Assembly (NCBI GenBank): GCA_033064195.1
Contig: JARBJD010000162.1
Span: forward strand, 98,708-162,707
Length of the DNA stretch: 64,000 nt
DNA from: Blattamonas nauphoetae
Taxonomy: Eukaryota; Preaxostyla; Oxymonadida
Direction: 5' to 3'
Shown here in pieces: positions 12,520 to 24,577 of the stretch. Each line of letters begins with the position of its first letter. Position 1 is the first letter of the stretch. Made by a program: the position numbers and the translations under genes. Below the pieces are notes generated by a model. That model was not told the origin of the DNA and made no database searches. It worked only from the letters and a program-made list of their open reading frames with translations.

Positions 12520-14536
12520 ATGGAGGTTTGAAGAAGAATTTATTCTTGCATAACTCTTTTTACATCACTTTCCATCGCTATAGGAACAAAACTCAACCCT
12601 ATGGATTGGAGATCTCGATCCAAGTTGGGATGAGGTTTTCCTCCGTGAACTTCTTCGAGACCCTGAAATTATCAATGTAAAAATTCAAAGGGACAAAACT
12701 ACAGGAAATCCATCAGGTATACCATCTTTTTAACTTCATCTTCTGTCACAAAATCTACTCTCAATTAGGATATGGATTTGTTGTATGTGATTTTTCCATC
12801 AATGAAGCAATTATTTCCTTTTTCGTGTAGGAATGTACGAGTAATCTTGCTGCGCAGAAAATTCTCCCAAAATACAATAATCAACCAATCCCTGGGACGA
12901 AGAAATATTTCAAGCTGAATTGGGCCACATACAGTTCACTGTATCTTTTATATTCTATTATTGTCGTATATTGTCTCTTGATAAGATTTTTCTTTCATTT
13001 TCTTCCTCTATAAACCAACTTTTCTTCCTTGACATCGTCCAGAAAGGGAGATAACGATTATGCTGTCTATGTCGGAGATCTCCATCCACAAGTCACAGAT
13101 CACATCCTCTTAGTATCTTCTTCTCTCTTTTTCGATAATCCATCCCCTTTTTTCTCCTAGAAAACGTTCTCGGCGAAGTTCAATGTGAAGAACGCTAAAG
13201 TTCTCACGGACCCTGAAACCGGGAAAAGCAAACTGTACGGTTTTGTTCGGTTCTATACGGAACCTGATTTCAAACGGGCTCTTGAGGAAATGAATGGACA
13301 ACTCTGTCTTGGGCAACCGATGCAGGTTCATATTGCGTCAAACACCAAGCGCCTTTATGAAACGACTCAATACTCTGGTTTTGGGCCAGCAAATCAAGTG
13401 AGTGCAGATGGACGAATGGGTGATGGGACAGGTGGTGTGGCGGATTGTCCACCGAATGAGAACACAGTTATCTTCGTCGGAACGATTGATGGAAGCGTGG
13501 ATGAATACCAATTACGAATGATCTTCAATGAGTTTGGACAGATTCCATTTGTCCGTATTCCACCTGGAAAAGGCTGCGCATTTATCCAGTACATGACACG
13601 TGAATCAGCAGAGAAAGCCATCGAAATCGCAAATGGAACGATGGTTGGTATGCTGCCGAACTCTTCATTCACTCCATTTGTGCTTTTCAAATCATTTTAG
13701 GGACAAATCGTGTTCGAGTGTCGTGGGGAAACCATTCACAAAGGCCTCCAAGCAAAATGCCTGAAGCTGCGCTAATCATTGAAGCCAGAATCAAAAAACA
13801 AAAGGAACAGCAACGTCTTGTCCATGAAGGTCTTGCTGCCCCCACACTGGACACATTCTCCAATCCAATTCCAGAGGTGCAAGAAATGTACATGCATCAG
13901 TTCATGACACAGATGGAGAAAGACAAAGACAAGGATCCTAATGCAGAGCCAGAGATCGACTATCCCCTCCCATATCCCTTCCCCAACAAGAATGCCTATG
14001 CTCAAACAGACAAACACGTTCACTTCACAACAAACACCCTCACACTCGCCTATCCACATCCATCTTCCATCTACTCCCTTTCACAATTCGACCAAAACGC
14101 ACTAAATCCTCTTGAGCCAGTTCCACCCACAGTCTGCGATATTGACAGTGTCATCTACGACCCAAAATTCGCGACCTACTCCACCGCACAACTCGACGAG
14201 TATATGCTGACAGGGCGAGCAACCCGTGTCACTCACAATATCCACACCACTCAAAACGTGTTTTCTGTTGACCAACCCTCACTTGACATGTTTTCTCTCT
14301 TGTTTGATTCAGAACTGGACTCTTTCATGATTGGCGAACCAACAGACGCTCTGTACCACATCACGTCGGAGCAGCAGGGAGTCAAAGAGATGGCAACATG
14401 GCATTGTCAGGTCCCTGAAACAACAAAGATGGTGTTGGGAATGGAATCTGTGGACTTCAACCCAATGTTGGATGCAAGTGACGAGGAAAAAGTGTATCGG
14501 AGAAGGACGTACGTAAAGAAGCCTGGGACATTTTAA
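12520..14536 (+). CDS. Three-RRM RNA-binding protein, Nam8/TIA1/RBP45 type
   Basis: Likely nuclear mRNA-binding or U1 snRNP-linked splicing protein. Seven exons: 12520-12525, 12584-12716, 12769-12782, 12831-12940, 13043-13112, 13161-13647, 13701-14536, summing to 551 residues. RRM1 opens STLWIGDLDPSWDE with RNP1 GYGFVEC. RRM2 opens DNDYAVYVGDL with RNP1 KLYGFVRF and ends with the family's MNGQ...GQPMQVHIA. RRM3 opens NTVIFVGTIDGSVDE with GKGCAFIQY and closes NRVRVSWGN. This order and these signatures are those of Nam8, plant RBP45/47, TIA-1 and the SECp43 group. The C-terminal ~270 residues, rich in Pro, Thr and acidic residues, match nothing I recognise. The first exon is only two codons (ATG GAG), inferred because the next exon begins right after an AG in the correct phase. 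Introns are 48-102 nt. Confidence 0.88.
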
Positions 14537-14662
14537 TTCCTGATTTCATTTCACAGAATTGAATTATTTCTGAGTTCTAATCGTGCATCATTCTCACTGT
14601 GTATAGAAGTTAGCAGACTCCGAACCACCATTTTTTCCTCAACAAGCTCTTCACAGAATGAA

Positions 14663-17600
14663 ATGATCTCTAGCTTTGTCGGGCGATACATCGCAGTTTG
14701 TTTCATGTAATCCAATTTTTCTCACATTTCCTTTCATTTCCCAGCCGTACATCCGAAATTATGACAAAACAATCATCACGGCCAGTATCGTCAAGGGCAT
14801 TGTTAGAATCCAAAATGCTGGTATGAATGATCGATCATTCATGCTTTGTTGTGATTTCTATCTGTTTTCAATCCACACATCAATCACATCACTCCTTAAG
14901 AGTTGAATTGCGAATTTATCACATCTGAGTTCAGTCTTCCCTTCTTCCTGGAACATGTGATTTGTAGTTCGATTACAATCAAAGTATACTTCATATGAAT
15001 CCGGTTATTTTTCCATTCTCCATCGTTTTAGTTCCCAATCTCCGCCTCAAGCAAAACACCAATCGTAATCACTGTAGATCATGTCCAAGCGAGCATCTCG
15101 CTCGAGCCACCTCCGAAGCCTCGTCCATTGGATCAGATTTTATCGTTTGATGCATATACAACGATTCAAGCAAACAAGAAGAAAGGAAAAGAAAAGCTCC
15201 AAGCTGCGAAGCTCCAGGTTGAACAACCCAAACAAACGTCCTCCATTCCTGCATACATCCAAAAAATGTTTAAGCACATCAATATTCGCATATTGGATTG
15301 TATTTTGACTGTGCGTGGAGCAGCAAAATCGCGAGAGGAACATCCTGTAGACGTAGATCCTTCACCTTATTCTTTTGAAGCTAAATTCCCCAAAACAGAA
15401 CAACCACCACTTTTTGCACCTTTTCTCACACTCCGGCTCTCAGATATTCTCCTATTCACAAGTGATGACCACGGAAATGCTCTTTCGCCTCAGCAATGGT
15501 CTCAAAAGAACAAAAGACGTGAACATAAGTATCTGTGCAAGATGCTGCTCATCAAACGTTTCAGTATTTCCGTTGGATCGTTCCAGGCCGATGAAAAAGC
15601 CGAGAATAAACACTTTTCTTGGAGTAACAAGGATCACCTCAAACTTCTCACCCACCCTCAAGTAGTCATGGCTCCTATGCCTATATCGATGAAATTTGGA
15701 TTAATTCTGCAGCGCCATTCACATATTATTCAACGCCTCAACCTATCTACCACATTGGATACTGTTCGTGTGATTCACTCCACAGCAACCCTTCGAATGG
15801 ATGTTCGAATCGTCCGTTCAATAATCCAGTTCGTCGCTAATATGGAAACGATCACAGCATCGTCGAATTCAGAGGACAACGATCAAAAAGAGAAAGACGA
15901 GAAGGATGACTTGTCAGAGGAAGCTCAAATCGAACAAACGTCGCCGTTTGCAGCCCAACTCAAGCGCTTCATCAGCATCCCATCCTCGACATCTCTTAAT
16001 GCTCTCATCAACCTCATCTCACTCCGATCTGTCGCTATTTCTCTCTTCGTTCGAGAGCTCAAAGTTACATTTCTGTCCTCGTTCAGATCTGTTCTCCGTC
16101 CCAACATCAGCCTCACCATCTCGAACATTCATCCGATGTTTTCGATCACTGTCGCCTCTTCAGAAGAGTCTCCGCGGTTATTGGGATCAAACATCCCGAA
16201 GACATTGTCCCCATCGTTCTTCACTCCATTTCCGTCTCTCTCTGTGAATCCTGTGTCCCCTCATCTCCCATCGTCTCTCGCCGCGTTCGTCTCTGCTGTT
16301 GATCCGGCACAGCCTGCTCTGCCAACCATCCTCATATCAGCTGGATTTTCAATCGTAGTTGGGTCGATATGCCTTGCTCATCATCCGCGTGATGCTGATC
16401 CAGCGAGGCCAAGTCGTGAATATTCGGAACATCTGTCATCTTTGGATAAGACCGACTTGACTACTCATCCATCAGCACATCCACTGTATTCGATGATCTC
16501 TCTTCCCCAGGTTGTCCTTCCCCACACGCAGCAAGCCAATCCTCTCCATCTCGTTGGTCTTGCCGAGAATCATGCATTGTTATGTTGTCCATCCGATCTT
16601 CTCACACGAAAAGGAAAAACAATTGAAGAGCTGATAGCCAAACCCACTCCGAAACAGAAAAGTTTTGGGAGTGTGAACAGGCGACCTTCAGAACAAGACA
16701 GCGATGAAAGTGCATCTGAAAGTCTCTCCTCGACCAAAATCGACAATCACCTCGGGAAAACTGTCTCGGAAGTCTTCACACGTCCAAAATCAATGAGAAC
16801 ACGAATGCAACATTTTCCTTCGACTGATCGGATTGGAATGGAGGAAGTCAACACACATCCATCACGCTTCTTCTTCACTTTTCATCCACATTTGAGTGGA
16901 GAGGAGGGGTTTCCAGCATGCCCTCCCCCAAATTATATGTGTTTTGGAGAGAAAGAACGTGAGGTCAGGAAGGAGAAAGAGGAGAGAGATCGCATCAAGG
17001 AAGAAAGAGACCGAGAACGAATGGAACACGAAAGAAAGAAAAAGTCCTTCTCGCATTCTCCGCCGAGTGCAGTGTCAATCGCACCACGAACACCACCAAC
17101 CTCTTTTCAATCCCGTCCATTGGGCAGTCCCCCTCAACCACTCCCTTCTGTTAACCTTCCTCCACTTCGACATTCTCTCTCAGCTGCTCCATTGAAACAA
17201 CTTCAACACGACGAGAAGTCACACCCACTCACTGTCTCAGTCATAAAATCACGAAAACCGTTGACTGTGATCTCACTCCAAGGAAATCACAAAAATGGCG
17301 AAAATAAGGATACAGACAGCGTGTTGGACCAGAACAATGAGGATCAAAGAAAAGAGGATCAGCCAGCAGAGCCCACATCCGAAGACGACGTTATATCGCT
17401 TCATTCACTGAACTCTCAACCCCAGCTAACTCCGACAACTCCTCCATCGCCGCCCACCGACACAAACGGTGATGATGAAGCAATCACAATCCAATACATC
17501 CCACATCAGCCCAAGTCAACCCAAGATGTGGACCTGCCACGGCCGACATCTCATCAGCAGCAGTTATCATACTCCGCCTCAACTCCTGTTTTCACCCAAC

Positions 17601-20600
17601 TCGATTCAAAAGTCCAACATCACAAGGGTTCTCTCTCTTCTTCCAGTTCGCAGCCATCAACCCAACTGCACACAAGTTCTCTCTCTTCTCCAACTTCACA
17701 GCCATCGGCACAACCCCACACCACACCATCTGAACCTGTTCACACATTCCTGCATCAATACCGTTCGGATCATCCATACTTCTCATTCAGCACAAATCGT
17801 CCCGCCCTTCTGATCGAGGCCGATGTTGTTAGAATCGTGAATGCAAAGGTGAAGGAACCAAAAGATGAAAAAGGAAGACCAAAAACATCCATGGCAGGAG
17901 AACCGAACAAATCGAAATCGAACGCCCCACTCTCCCCATCAATGCCTCCAGCATCGTCAACATCCTATTTCACTCCGCCTCTGCTGCACACGCGTCTCAA
18001 TGCCAACTTGTCTCCGATTCACTTGGTCACGGGAGCTCCGACCATCAGAGATCTCTCAAACTTCCTCATCACGTCATTCACAACCATCCCAGAAGCAGAA
18101 TTCGATCCTGTCTTGGCTGAAGACGAACCAGACGATGAAGAGGAAGAAGAAGCAGAAATCGGTGATGTTATCTCTATCCCAATCGTTCGTGTATCGACAA
18201 CCACTGAGCCAAAGGTTCATCCAACACAGCCACACGAACGCCCAATTCGGAAGATTGGGGAAGAAACGCAGATGAGCAAAGTCGGAAAGATGATTGTCAA
18301 CATTTTGAAAACAGAACTCGCCAGTGAATGGAACGAAAAGAGAGTTGAGATTGGGCTGAATGGTTTTTCGATGTTTCTAAGTCTTGTCAGGCCACACGAC
18401 CTTCATTCAACTTTCTCGATCTCAACGTCCAGCCTTGTCTCACGTAATGTAAACTCACCTTCTCTCCTTTTTGGACATATTGGGACAACTATCATCAAAA
18501 ACAAGCATTCTCGGCTTCATACATCCTCACAACTCCGCTCGTTCGTTCCAGGAAGTTCTTCCCTCACCCATTATGAAGGGAATACGGACATTATCTGCAT
18601 ACTAACTCTTCCTGCCAACTCCACAACCGAGTGGACTCCGATTTTGGCTCCATCAAGACCATCATTCTCCATAACGAAGGATTTCAAGACGGACCGATTC
18701 GAATCATTCTGGAATTTTGACGTGTTGTCCATCTCTTTGTCTCGACCAGTTATCCGAGCGATTCCGCTCTTCATGTCTCATCTTTGGGAAAGTTTCAAGA
18801 AGCAAAGACATACACTCAAAGAAATGGCGCTGTCTGTCGTCAGCGTGATCCCGAAGAAAGAAGAAGCTCCAAAGAAGGAGAAGAAGAAACTGACTGACGG
18901 AATGAAGACCAGACTCGAAATCGGACTCTTCAACCTGGAGACTCTTGCTGAACAGGACTGGCTTGACAGTATTTCGCAAGCTTTCTTCTCACTCCGCACA
19001 TCCGCTCCTTGGAATCTTGCTCGTGCACACCACAAAATCAAATTACTTCTCGATCTTGTCATGTTTGCTCGCCTCACACCAACTTTGAATAAACAGGACA
19101 CACCTCTTCTTGCACAGAGCATCCCTTTTCTTCGTCTCCGATTTGAAGGAATCGTACTTCAGAGAGTAGCAGTGCGAGGGTCTGCAATGAACGAACAAGA
19201 AATGGAGGCTCTCATCCGCGAGACAGACGAAGAGAGAGAAAGGAGACTCCGATGGATGGTGGAGAAGCGGGAGGACGTGTGGGGATACACCAATCTTGTG
19301 ATTGGGATCAGATTTGTCTGGTTGGATGTGAAATCATGTCCCTCATCTCCGTGGCAAAGAATCGCGTTGATCGACACAGAAAATGATAATAATGTTGTTA
19401 TCTCCGTCCCCACCTCTCCGCCACACAAGCCAAAACTCCCTCAACGATACAACCCGACGAAAGCCCTGAAAGATTGGGTGAAAGAAGCCAAGACCACACA
19501 GACCGATCGAATGGCAAGAATGAAAGAACGGATCGGTATTTTGAAGTCTCAGCCACAACCAATCCCTCATCCGACTCCCTCACCGATGCCCAAATTCGAG
19601 TCTTTCTATCCGGCGAGTTCAATCCCGAGTGACTTGAACCTCAGACAGCGTTTCTCATTCGACCCATCCTCTCTCCACGTTCCTCTCTTCATACACGTCC
19701 CATCCATCTCTGTTGACATCCCGCCTGATATATTTGTTCCTCTCGCTTCTTTCCTCCTCCTTCTCCTCCCTGCTCAAATGCCTGAGACAACACTCGTTCC
19801 AGTCCCCATCAGCATCAGCGTCGGAAATCTCAACATTTCCACACCAAAATCTTCGCACATCCTTCATCTCTCTCCTGCCACAGCCAAGACAATCGTCGAG
19901 CCAGATCTTGCCTTCACAATTGTCCTCACATCAAATCTGCTCATGGAAGAAGAAAAGGGTTTGTGGGGAATAAGAAGTGGGATTCCGCAAACTGTTGACT
20001 CAACAATGTCCATTCAGAGAAACACACAATCCATGCCATCCACAGCCCAAACATCTCTTGTTCTCAAATCTCTCCCGTCAATCCATCTCTCTCTCAGCAC
20101 AACTTTACCAAACACGTTTTCTGTTTCAAATCCGAACACACCAAGCTTCAACACTTTCCCATCGTCCAATTTTGATATTTTCATTTCTACGCCCCCACAC
20201 CCATCGTTCTTTCCTCTCTTCCAACCATTCGTCAAGAATATCCTTGGTGCGATTGTTCCTTCCTCGACTCTGTTCTTCCCACTTCTGTCCACCCTTGCTT
20301 GGGAATCAACCAAACGGAATGGGAGGTTCAAGAGAGGGTTCATCCAGATGTACGAGACCCACACTGTCATTCTCTCTCTCCCTGTCCAACAACCCTTCAC
20401 AGCATATTTTCTCGAAAGGAGAGGGGAACCGCTGATGGAGAGATGGGATGAAGAACTGAAGGAAAGGGCCGACGCACTCTCGATTCCGGACGATGCCCCT
20501 CCGCCAAAGAAGGAACCTGAAGATCTCCAACAATCCTCTGAGCAGTTCGAAGATGGACATCCTCGTGACTTCACACATCCCTCTGTCCCATTCTCTGAGC

Positions 20601-20932
20601 CATCCTCACTCAACTTTGTTGTTCTCCCGTCGCGGAAGCTGTTCAGTGAGGAGGAACTCGCCCAAAGAAGAGAAAAGGAGATGCGACAACAAGCAAGAAT
20701 CTCGGCCAAACTTGCTCGAAGACAGCGAAGCGAAGAACGACTGGAGGCACTCCTTCAGGAAATTGCTGAGCAAAAGATGATTCTGACAGACGTGAAGGAA
20801 GTTCTAGAAGCCAACACGGTCAACATGGAAAAAACCAAAAATGAAATGTTATACTCGCGTGAACTTCGGTCAATGGATGACATTCCAGCTCTTGTTAGGC
20901 TTTACATGGCGTCATTTCGATCGATGATCTAA
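14663..20932 (+). CDS. Chorein-domain bridge-like lipid transfer protein (VPS13/BLTP3-like)
   Basis: Probably a rod-shaped protein moving lipids between membranes at contact sites. Four exons (14663-14695, 14745-14820, 14901-14983, 15032-20932) give 2030 residues. The spliced N-terminus follows the chorein pattern: MISSFVGRYIAPYIRNYDK, then a strand-rich part SIVKGIVRIQNAELN, LPFFLEHVICSSITIKFP and TPIVITVDHVQ. A later block (AYIQKMFKHINIRILDCILTVR, then FGLILQRHSHIIQRL and VRIVRSIIQFVAN) resembles UHRF1BP1/SHIP164 (BLTP3). The middle (~residues 600-1000) is low-complexity Ser/Pro/Gln with a charged helix. The end has a coiled coil rich in Arg, Glu and Lys. Three introns (49, 80, 48 nt) lie within the first 400 bases, splitting exactly the conserved domain. 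Whether it is closer to VPS13 or BLTP3 cannot be settled by eye. Confidence 0.75.
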
Positions 20933-21120
20933 ATCATTCGTTTTTTCTCTTTGTTTATCAATTGCCTTGATTTCTGCGTTTATCGTCTTCTTTTGAACTA
21001 TTTATGCATTCGTCATCTTTTCAATCATTTCTTTGTTCCGTTTTGGTTCATTTTGGTCGTTTTTAGGACAGATATGGTAAATCACAGCGAAAAGAGGATC
21101 AAACCACGACACTTTTGTTG

Positions 21121-23568
21121 ATGTTCGTTGCTGTCGTATTGTTTTTTCTTGCTTCTGTGCAAGCTCATCTATCATACTATTTCAATTCTACTCAATCCGG
21201 TTCTTCATCATGCTCAAAATCTGACCCTTGCATGACAATCGACGAAGTCGCCAATCTCAATGAAACATGGACGAAAACTGATGTTTTTTTCTATTGGGGT
21301 TCCGATGCCCAGGTAAATACGATTCCCTTAGTATTTGAAGGTGGTGGAATGTTCCTTCGAAGTCTCACACTTGAACCGATCGCTTTCCATGTGGATCATG
21401 TAGAAGATAGTGAAGCTGCACCATATATTCAGGGTAAGAAACAACATGGGACTATCGATACAATTGCTTTTCATATCTCTCATAATCTCAGTGCGACACC
21501 ATTCTTCTCACTCAGTGATGTCTCCACATTCAACATTATTTCCTGCTCATTCAGTTGCATAAGTGTGACAAAATCTACGAGAACTGCCACACTCATCCAT
21601 TGTATCTCATCACACTTGACTTTAACTTCCACTTCGGTCACAATTTTTGATTTTAACATTGAGGCCACTACTGAACAAGGAGCCCTTGTCCATTATGCTC
21701 TGAACGATGAATTTGAAGAAACTCTCGAATTTCATATCATCGATTGTGTTATGGAGAATATCACTCTTTCCAGTCCCCACACACACTTGATCTATGTACA
21801 ACTCGTCGAAACTTCAGTGTTCACTGTTAACTCAGAAAAACCAACATTCAAGAACATTAAATTTGCCACAGAACTTGAAAACTCTACCTGTATTTTCCTT
21901 GCCTGCACGGACACCACGATCGTCGAAGATCTCAAGTATAATGTCGACCTGACGAAATGTACGTATAATGTCGATCATACATATGTCAGTGGACCTTATC
22001 AATTAATTATATCCACCCAAAATATTGTTGCACTCCCTACAGACCACATTTTCGTTGCAGATCTCAAATCGGACTATTTCTCTCGACAAGGCTGTAGTGA
22101 CTTCAATCTCAGCAAACTACAGCCTCTTCTCTGCTACTACTCTGCACCAATCACACCCTCCATTCATCTGGACATCGCAGGTGATGATGCATTTCAACAG
22201 TGCAACGCAAAATGTCCCTTCTCTTCACTCTCCCACGCCCTCACCCTCGGCCTCACCTCTTACGAGTTTACCATCGACAATTCCTTTCCGATCTCCTCCC
22301 CATTCAGTCTCACTGTCCCAACACAATTTAAAGGCACTGGATCTTTTGCTGTTGACCCGGAACAGACAGGACTGAAACTGTTTTCATCCCAAACCACTCT
22401 CTCGTTCTCTTACTTGGCGTTTCTCGTCAAATCCCCCCTCGAAACGGTGATGATCGAAGGACTTCCTGGAAGTTCAGTGTTGTTTGACCAAGCATACCTT
22501 GTTGTGAGTTGTCAGAATCCTCTTTTCAATTTGATCACATCAAATGGAGGAACTGTCAAGTTCACAAATTTCACTCTGAACAATCCCACCAGCTCATTCC
22601 ACTCTCTTCTTATCAACATCACAAATCCACATTCTGTCATCTTTTCAGCATCAACTTTCAAAAACATTTCTTGTCTGGATGGGACGTTAGTCCACATCGC
22701 AGGAAACGAATCTCAGCCAGTCTGCACATTCGAAGGGTGCACATTCTCTTCAATTCAACCCACCAAAAATCAGAATCGGGAGGCTGGTTTTGTTTCTGAC
22801 GATGACATATGTCGCTTCCTCACCAGTGCTCTGACACTCGAGAATCTCAATGTGACGGTCAGAACCAGCTCGTTCAGTGACTGCCAGGTACCGCTCGCCT
22901 TCTCAAAGTGCATAGCGAGCATCAGTTCAACCAACGTCTCATCAAGTCAACTCTCATCTAACTTCCCTGACGCTCGGCACACATTACAATGCAATGAATC
23001 GCACATTACATTCTCGTCATTCAATCCTGACGAACCGGTCCTGCTCAACTGGGTCCTTTCCAAAGACTGCACTCTGAACGGAGACTTCGACCACAAAGAC
23101 CACTTCAATGTCCCCGTCATCTACGGCCATGAAATTGAGACCGTAGAAAACACAACTACACTCCATCTCATTGGGAAGTCTTTTCTCCCGTGCGGACAGC
23201 AGTACACACTCATGAGGCGATTCGGTTCCGTAATCACAAACACCACTCTCGACACTCCAACATCCATCAACTCAACCGACCTGTCGCTCTCCTTCAATGC
23301 ATCTCTGCTTCTGGAGAACGGTGAGTCGTATTTCGTGATGAGCTACAGCTTTGCGAAGATGGAGCTGGACCCATTCAGCGTGGCTGAGTACTACCATGTC
23401 CCATTCAATTTCTTTGATATCTTCCTCTTCTTGATTCTGGTGATTGCGATGATCTGTTTGGTTGTGGGATCGGTATTGATTGTTGTCATTGGCTGGAAGA
23501 ATCGGAGGAGGAGGACGAAGAAAGGAGACCAGAGTCAGAAAGTGTCTTTACTAGTAAATTCTGAATGA
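21121..23568 (+). CDS. Type I surface membrane protein, probable beta-helix ectodomain
   Basis: Secreted and membrane-anchored protein of 815 residues with no intron seen. I chose ATG 21121 because it gives a clean signal peptide (MFVAVVLFFLASVQA) before HLSYYFNSTQSGSSSC. The ectodomain is rich in short beta strands, Ser/Thr and N-glycosylation sequons. It carries two copies of a cysteine motif: SSSCSKSDPCMTIDE near residue 30 and QQCNAKCPFSSLSHAL near 360. This C...C-S/T-L-x-x-A pattern is typical of protist and Chlamydia Pmp-type right-handed beta-helix proteins. One transmembrane helix at ~765-790 (FLFLILVIAMICLVVGSVLIV) is followed by a short basic tail. An adhesion or surface-coat role is inference. 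Families of this kind are large in metamonads; whether this one has paralogues cannot be seen here. Confidence 0.7.
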   Translation: MFVAVVLFFLASVQAHLSYYFNSTQSGSSSCSKSDPCMTIDEVANLNETWTKTDVFFYWGSDAQVNTIPLVFEGGGMFLRSLTLEPIAFHVDHVEDSEAAPYIQGKKQHGTIDTIAFHISHNLSATPFFSLSDVSTFNIISCSFSCISVTKSTRTATLIHCISSHLTLTSTSVTIFDFNIEATTEQGALVHYALNDEFEETLEFHIIDCVMENITLSSPHTHLIYVQLVETSVFTVNSEKPTFKNIKFATELENSTCIFLACTDTTIVEDLKYNVDLTKCTYNVDHTYVSGPYQLIISTQNIVALPTDHIFVADLKSDYFSRQGCSDFNLSKLQPLLCYYSAPITPSIHLDIAGDDAFQQCNAKCPFSSLSHALTLGLTSYEFTIDNSFPISSPFSLTVPTQFKGTGSFAVDPEQTGLKLFSSQTTLSFSYLAFLVKSPLETVMIEGLPGSSVLFDQAYLVVSCQNPLFNLITSNGGTVKFTNFTLNNPTSSFHSLLINITNPHSVIFSASTFKNISCLDGTLVHIAGNESQPVCTFEGCTFSSIQPTKNQNREAGFVSDDDICRFLTSALTLENLNVTVRTSSFSDCQVPLAFSKCIASISSTNVSSSQLSSNFPDARHTLQCNESHITFSSFNPDEPVLLNWVLSKDCTLNGDFDHKDHFNVPVIYGHEIETVENTTTLHLIGKSFLPCGQQYTLMRRFGSVITNTTLDTPTSINSTDLSLSFNASLLLENGESYFVMSYSFAKMELDPFSVAEYYHVPFNFFDIFLFLILVIAMICLVVGSVLIVVIGWKNRRRRTKKGDQSQKVSLLVNSE

Positions 23569-23724
23569 ATGAGTTGTTTCTGCTGTTATGATTCAAATTA
23601 TGTTCTTAATTAATCTTCATTTCATGGGAACACATAAATTCATGCAATATTTTTGTTTTGAATTGTCATTACGCCAATATTTTCTCAGATGAATTCTCTT
23701 GTCCTTCTGATCAGCTCGTCATCG

Positions 23725-24406
23725 ATGTCGTCAAGCTCAAAGCTCAGTTCAATCGCGGAAGATCATTGGAAAAGGGATAAAAAAGTGAATATGGAATTTT
23801 TTTCTCTGACATATGGAGCATTGGTGACCGAAATCGTCAGAGACTTTGAAGAACCGGAAGATATCAATGCAGAACTGTTTCGAATTGGTCGATTCATTGG
23901 ATCCAGACTTGTTGATGAAATATTTGCAAAAACTCAAATCCCGGCCTGCACAACTCCTCGTGAGACTGCTGATGTCATCGCTTATGTTTGGCTTCATTCT
24001 GACATTATTCTCTTTTATCACAACTTATTTCCACTATCTTCCATTGACTTCCATTGCGTATTATCCAGCTTGGGTTTCGAATGTTTCTTGGGATCAATGT
24101 TCAGCCAACATTCACATTCTCAGACACAACATTCAGTTTTGTGTTCAAAGAAAATCCCCTCACAGATTTTGTTGAGGTATTGTCATTTTTAATCCTGTTA
24201 TTTATATCTTTTGGCGATCCTAGCTTCCGGACAACATGAAATCGGTCGTTTACTGCAACATATTGTGTGGAGTCATTCAAGGCGCCCTTGAATGCGTTAG
24301 CATTGATTCGGCATGTCAATACACAAAAGATCCTCTTCGTGGCGATGATACCAATGAAATTATGGTAGAATTGAAAGGATCACTCAAGTCTGAGCAACGA
24401 AGTTGA
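23725..24406 (+). CDS. TRAPPC3: TRAPP complex subunit 3 (Bet3)
   Basis: Core subunit of the TRAPP tethering complexes at the Golgi, which act as exchange factor for Rab1/Ypt1. Three exons (23725-23985, 24069-24176, 24224-24406) give 183 residues against 180 in human. Conserved blocks run in order: FSLTYGALVTEIVRDFE, IGSRLVDEIFAK, RETADVIAY, then across the 83-nt intron LGFRMFLGI, then NPLTDFVELPDN, YCNILCGVIQGALE, and an ending GDDTNEIMVEL. The cysteine in IPACTTPRE sits at the Bet3 palmitoylation position (Cys68 in human). ATG 23725 gives the usual spacing to FSLTYG; an in-frame ATG at 23689 would add 12 hydrophobic residues and is less likely. Confidence 0.92.
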
Positions 24407-24577
24407 AACACTCGACTTTCTCTGTAACATCGTTTTCATTTTCTTGTGTTGTCTTTCTAACACTTCATTCATATTGTTTTTCGAGAAATAAATGTTGAGA
24501 AACTCACTCAATATTGTGAAATGAGGAGAGAAACAAAGATGGGTGAAGTGAAAAAGAAAGACCGTAAAATAAAAAGC

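Noticed and set aside
23689-23724. Upstream ATG of the TRAPPC3 gene
   Set aside because: It would add 12 hydrophobic residues ahead of a family whose N-terminus is short; the ATG at 23725 gives 183 residues, near the usual 180.
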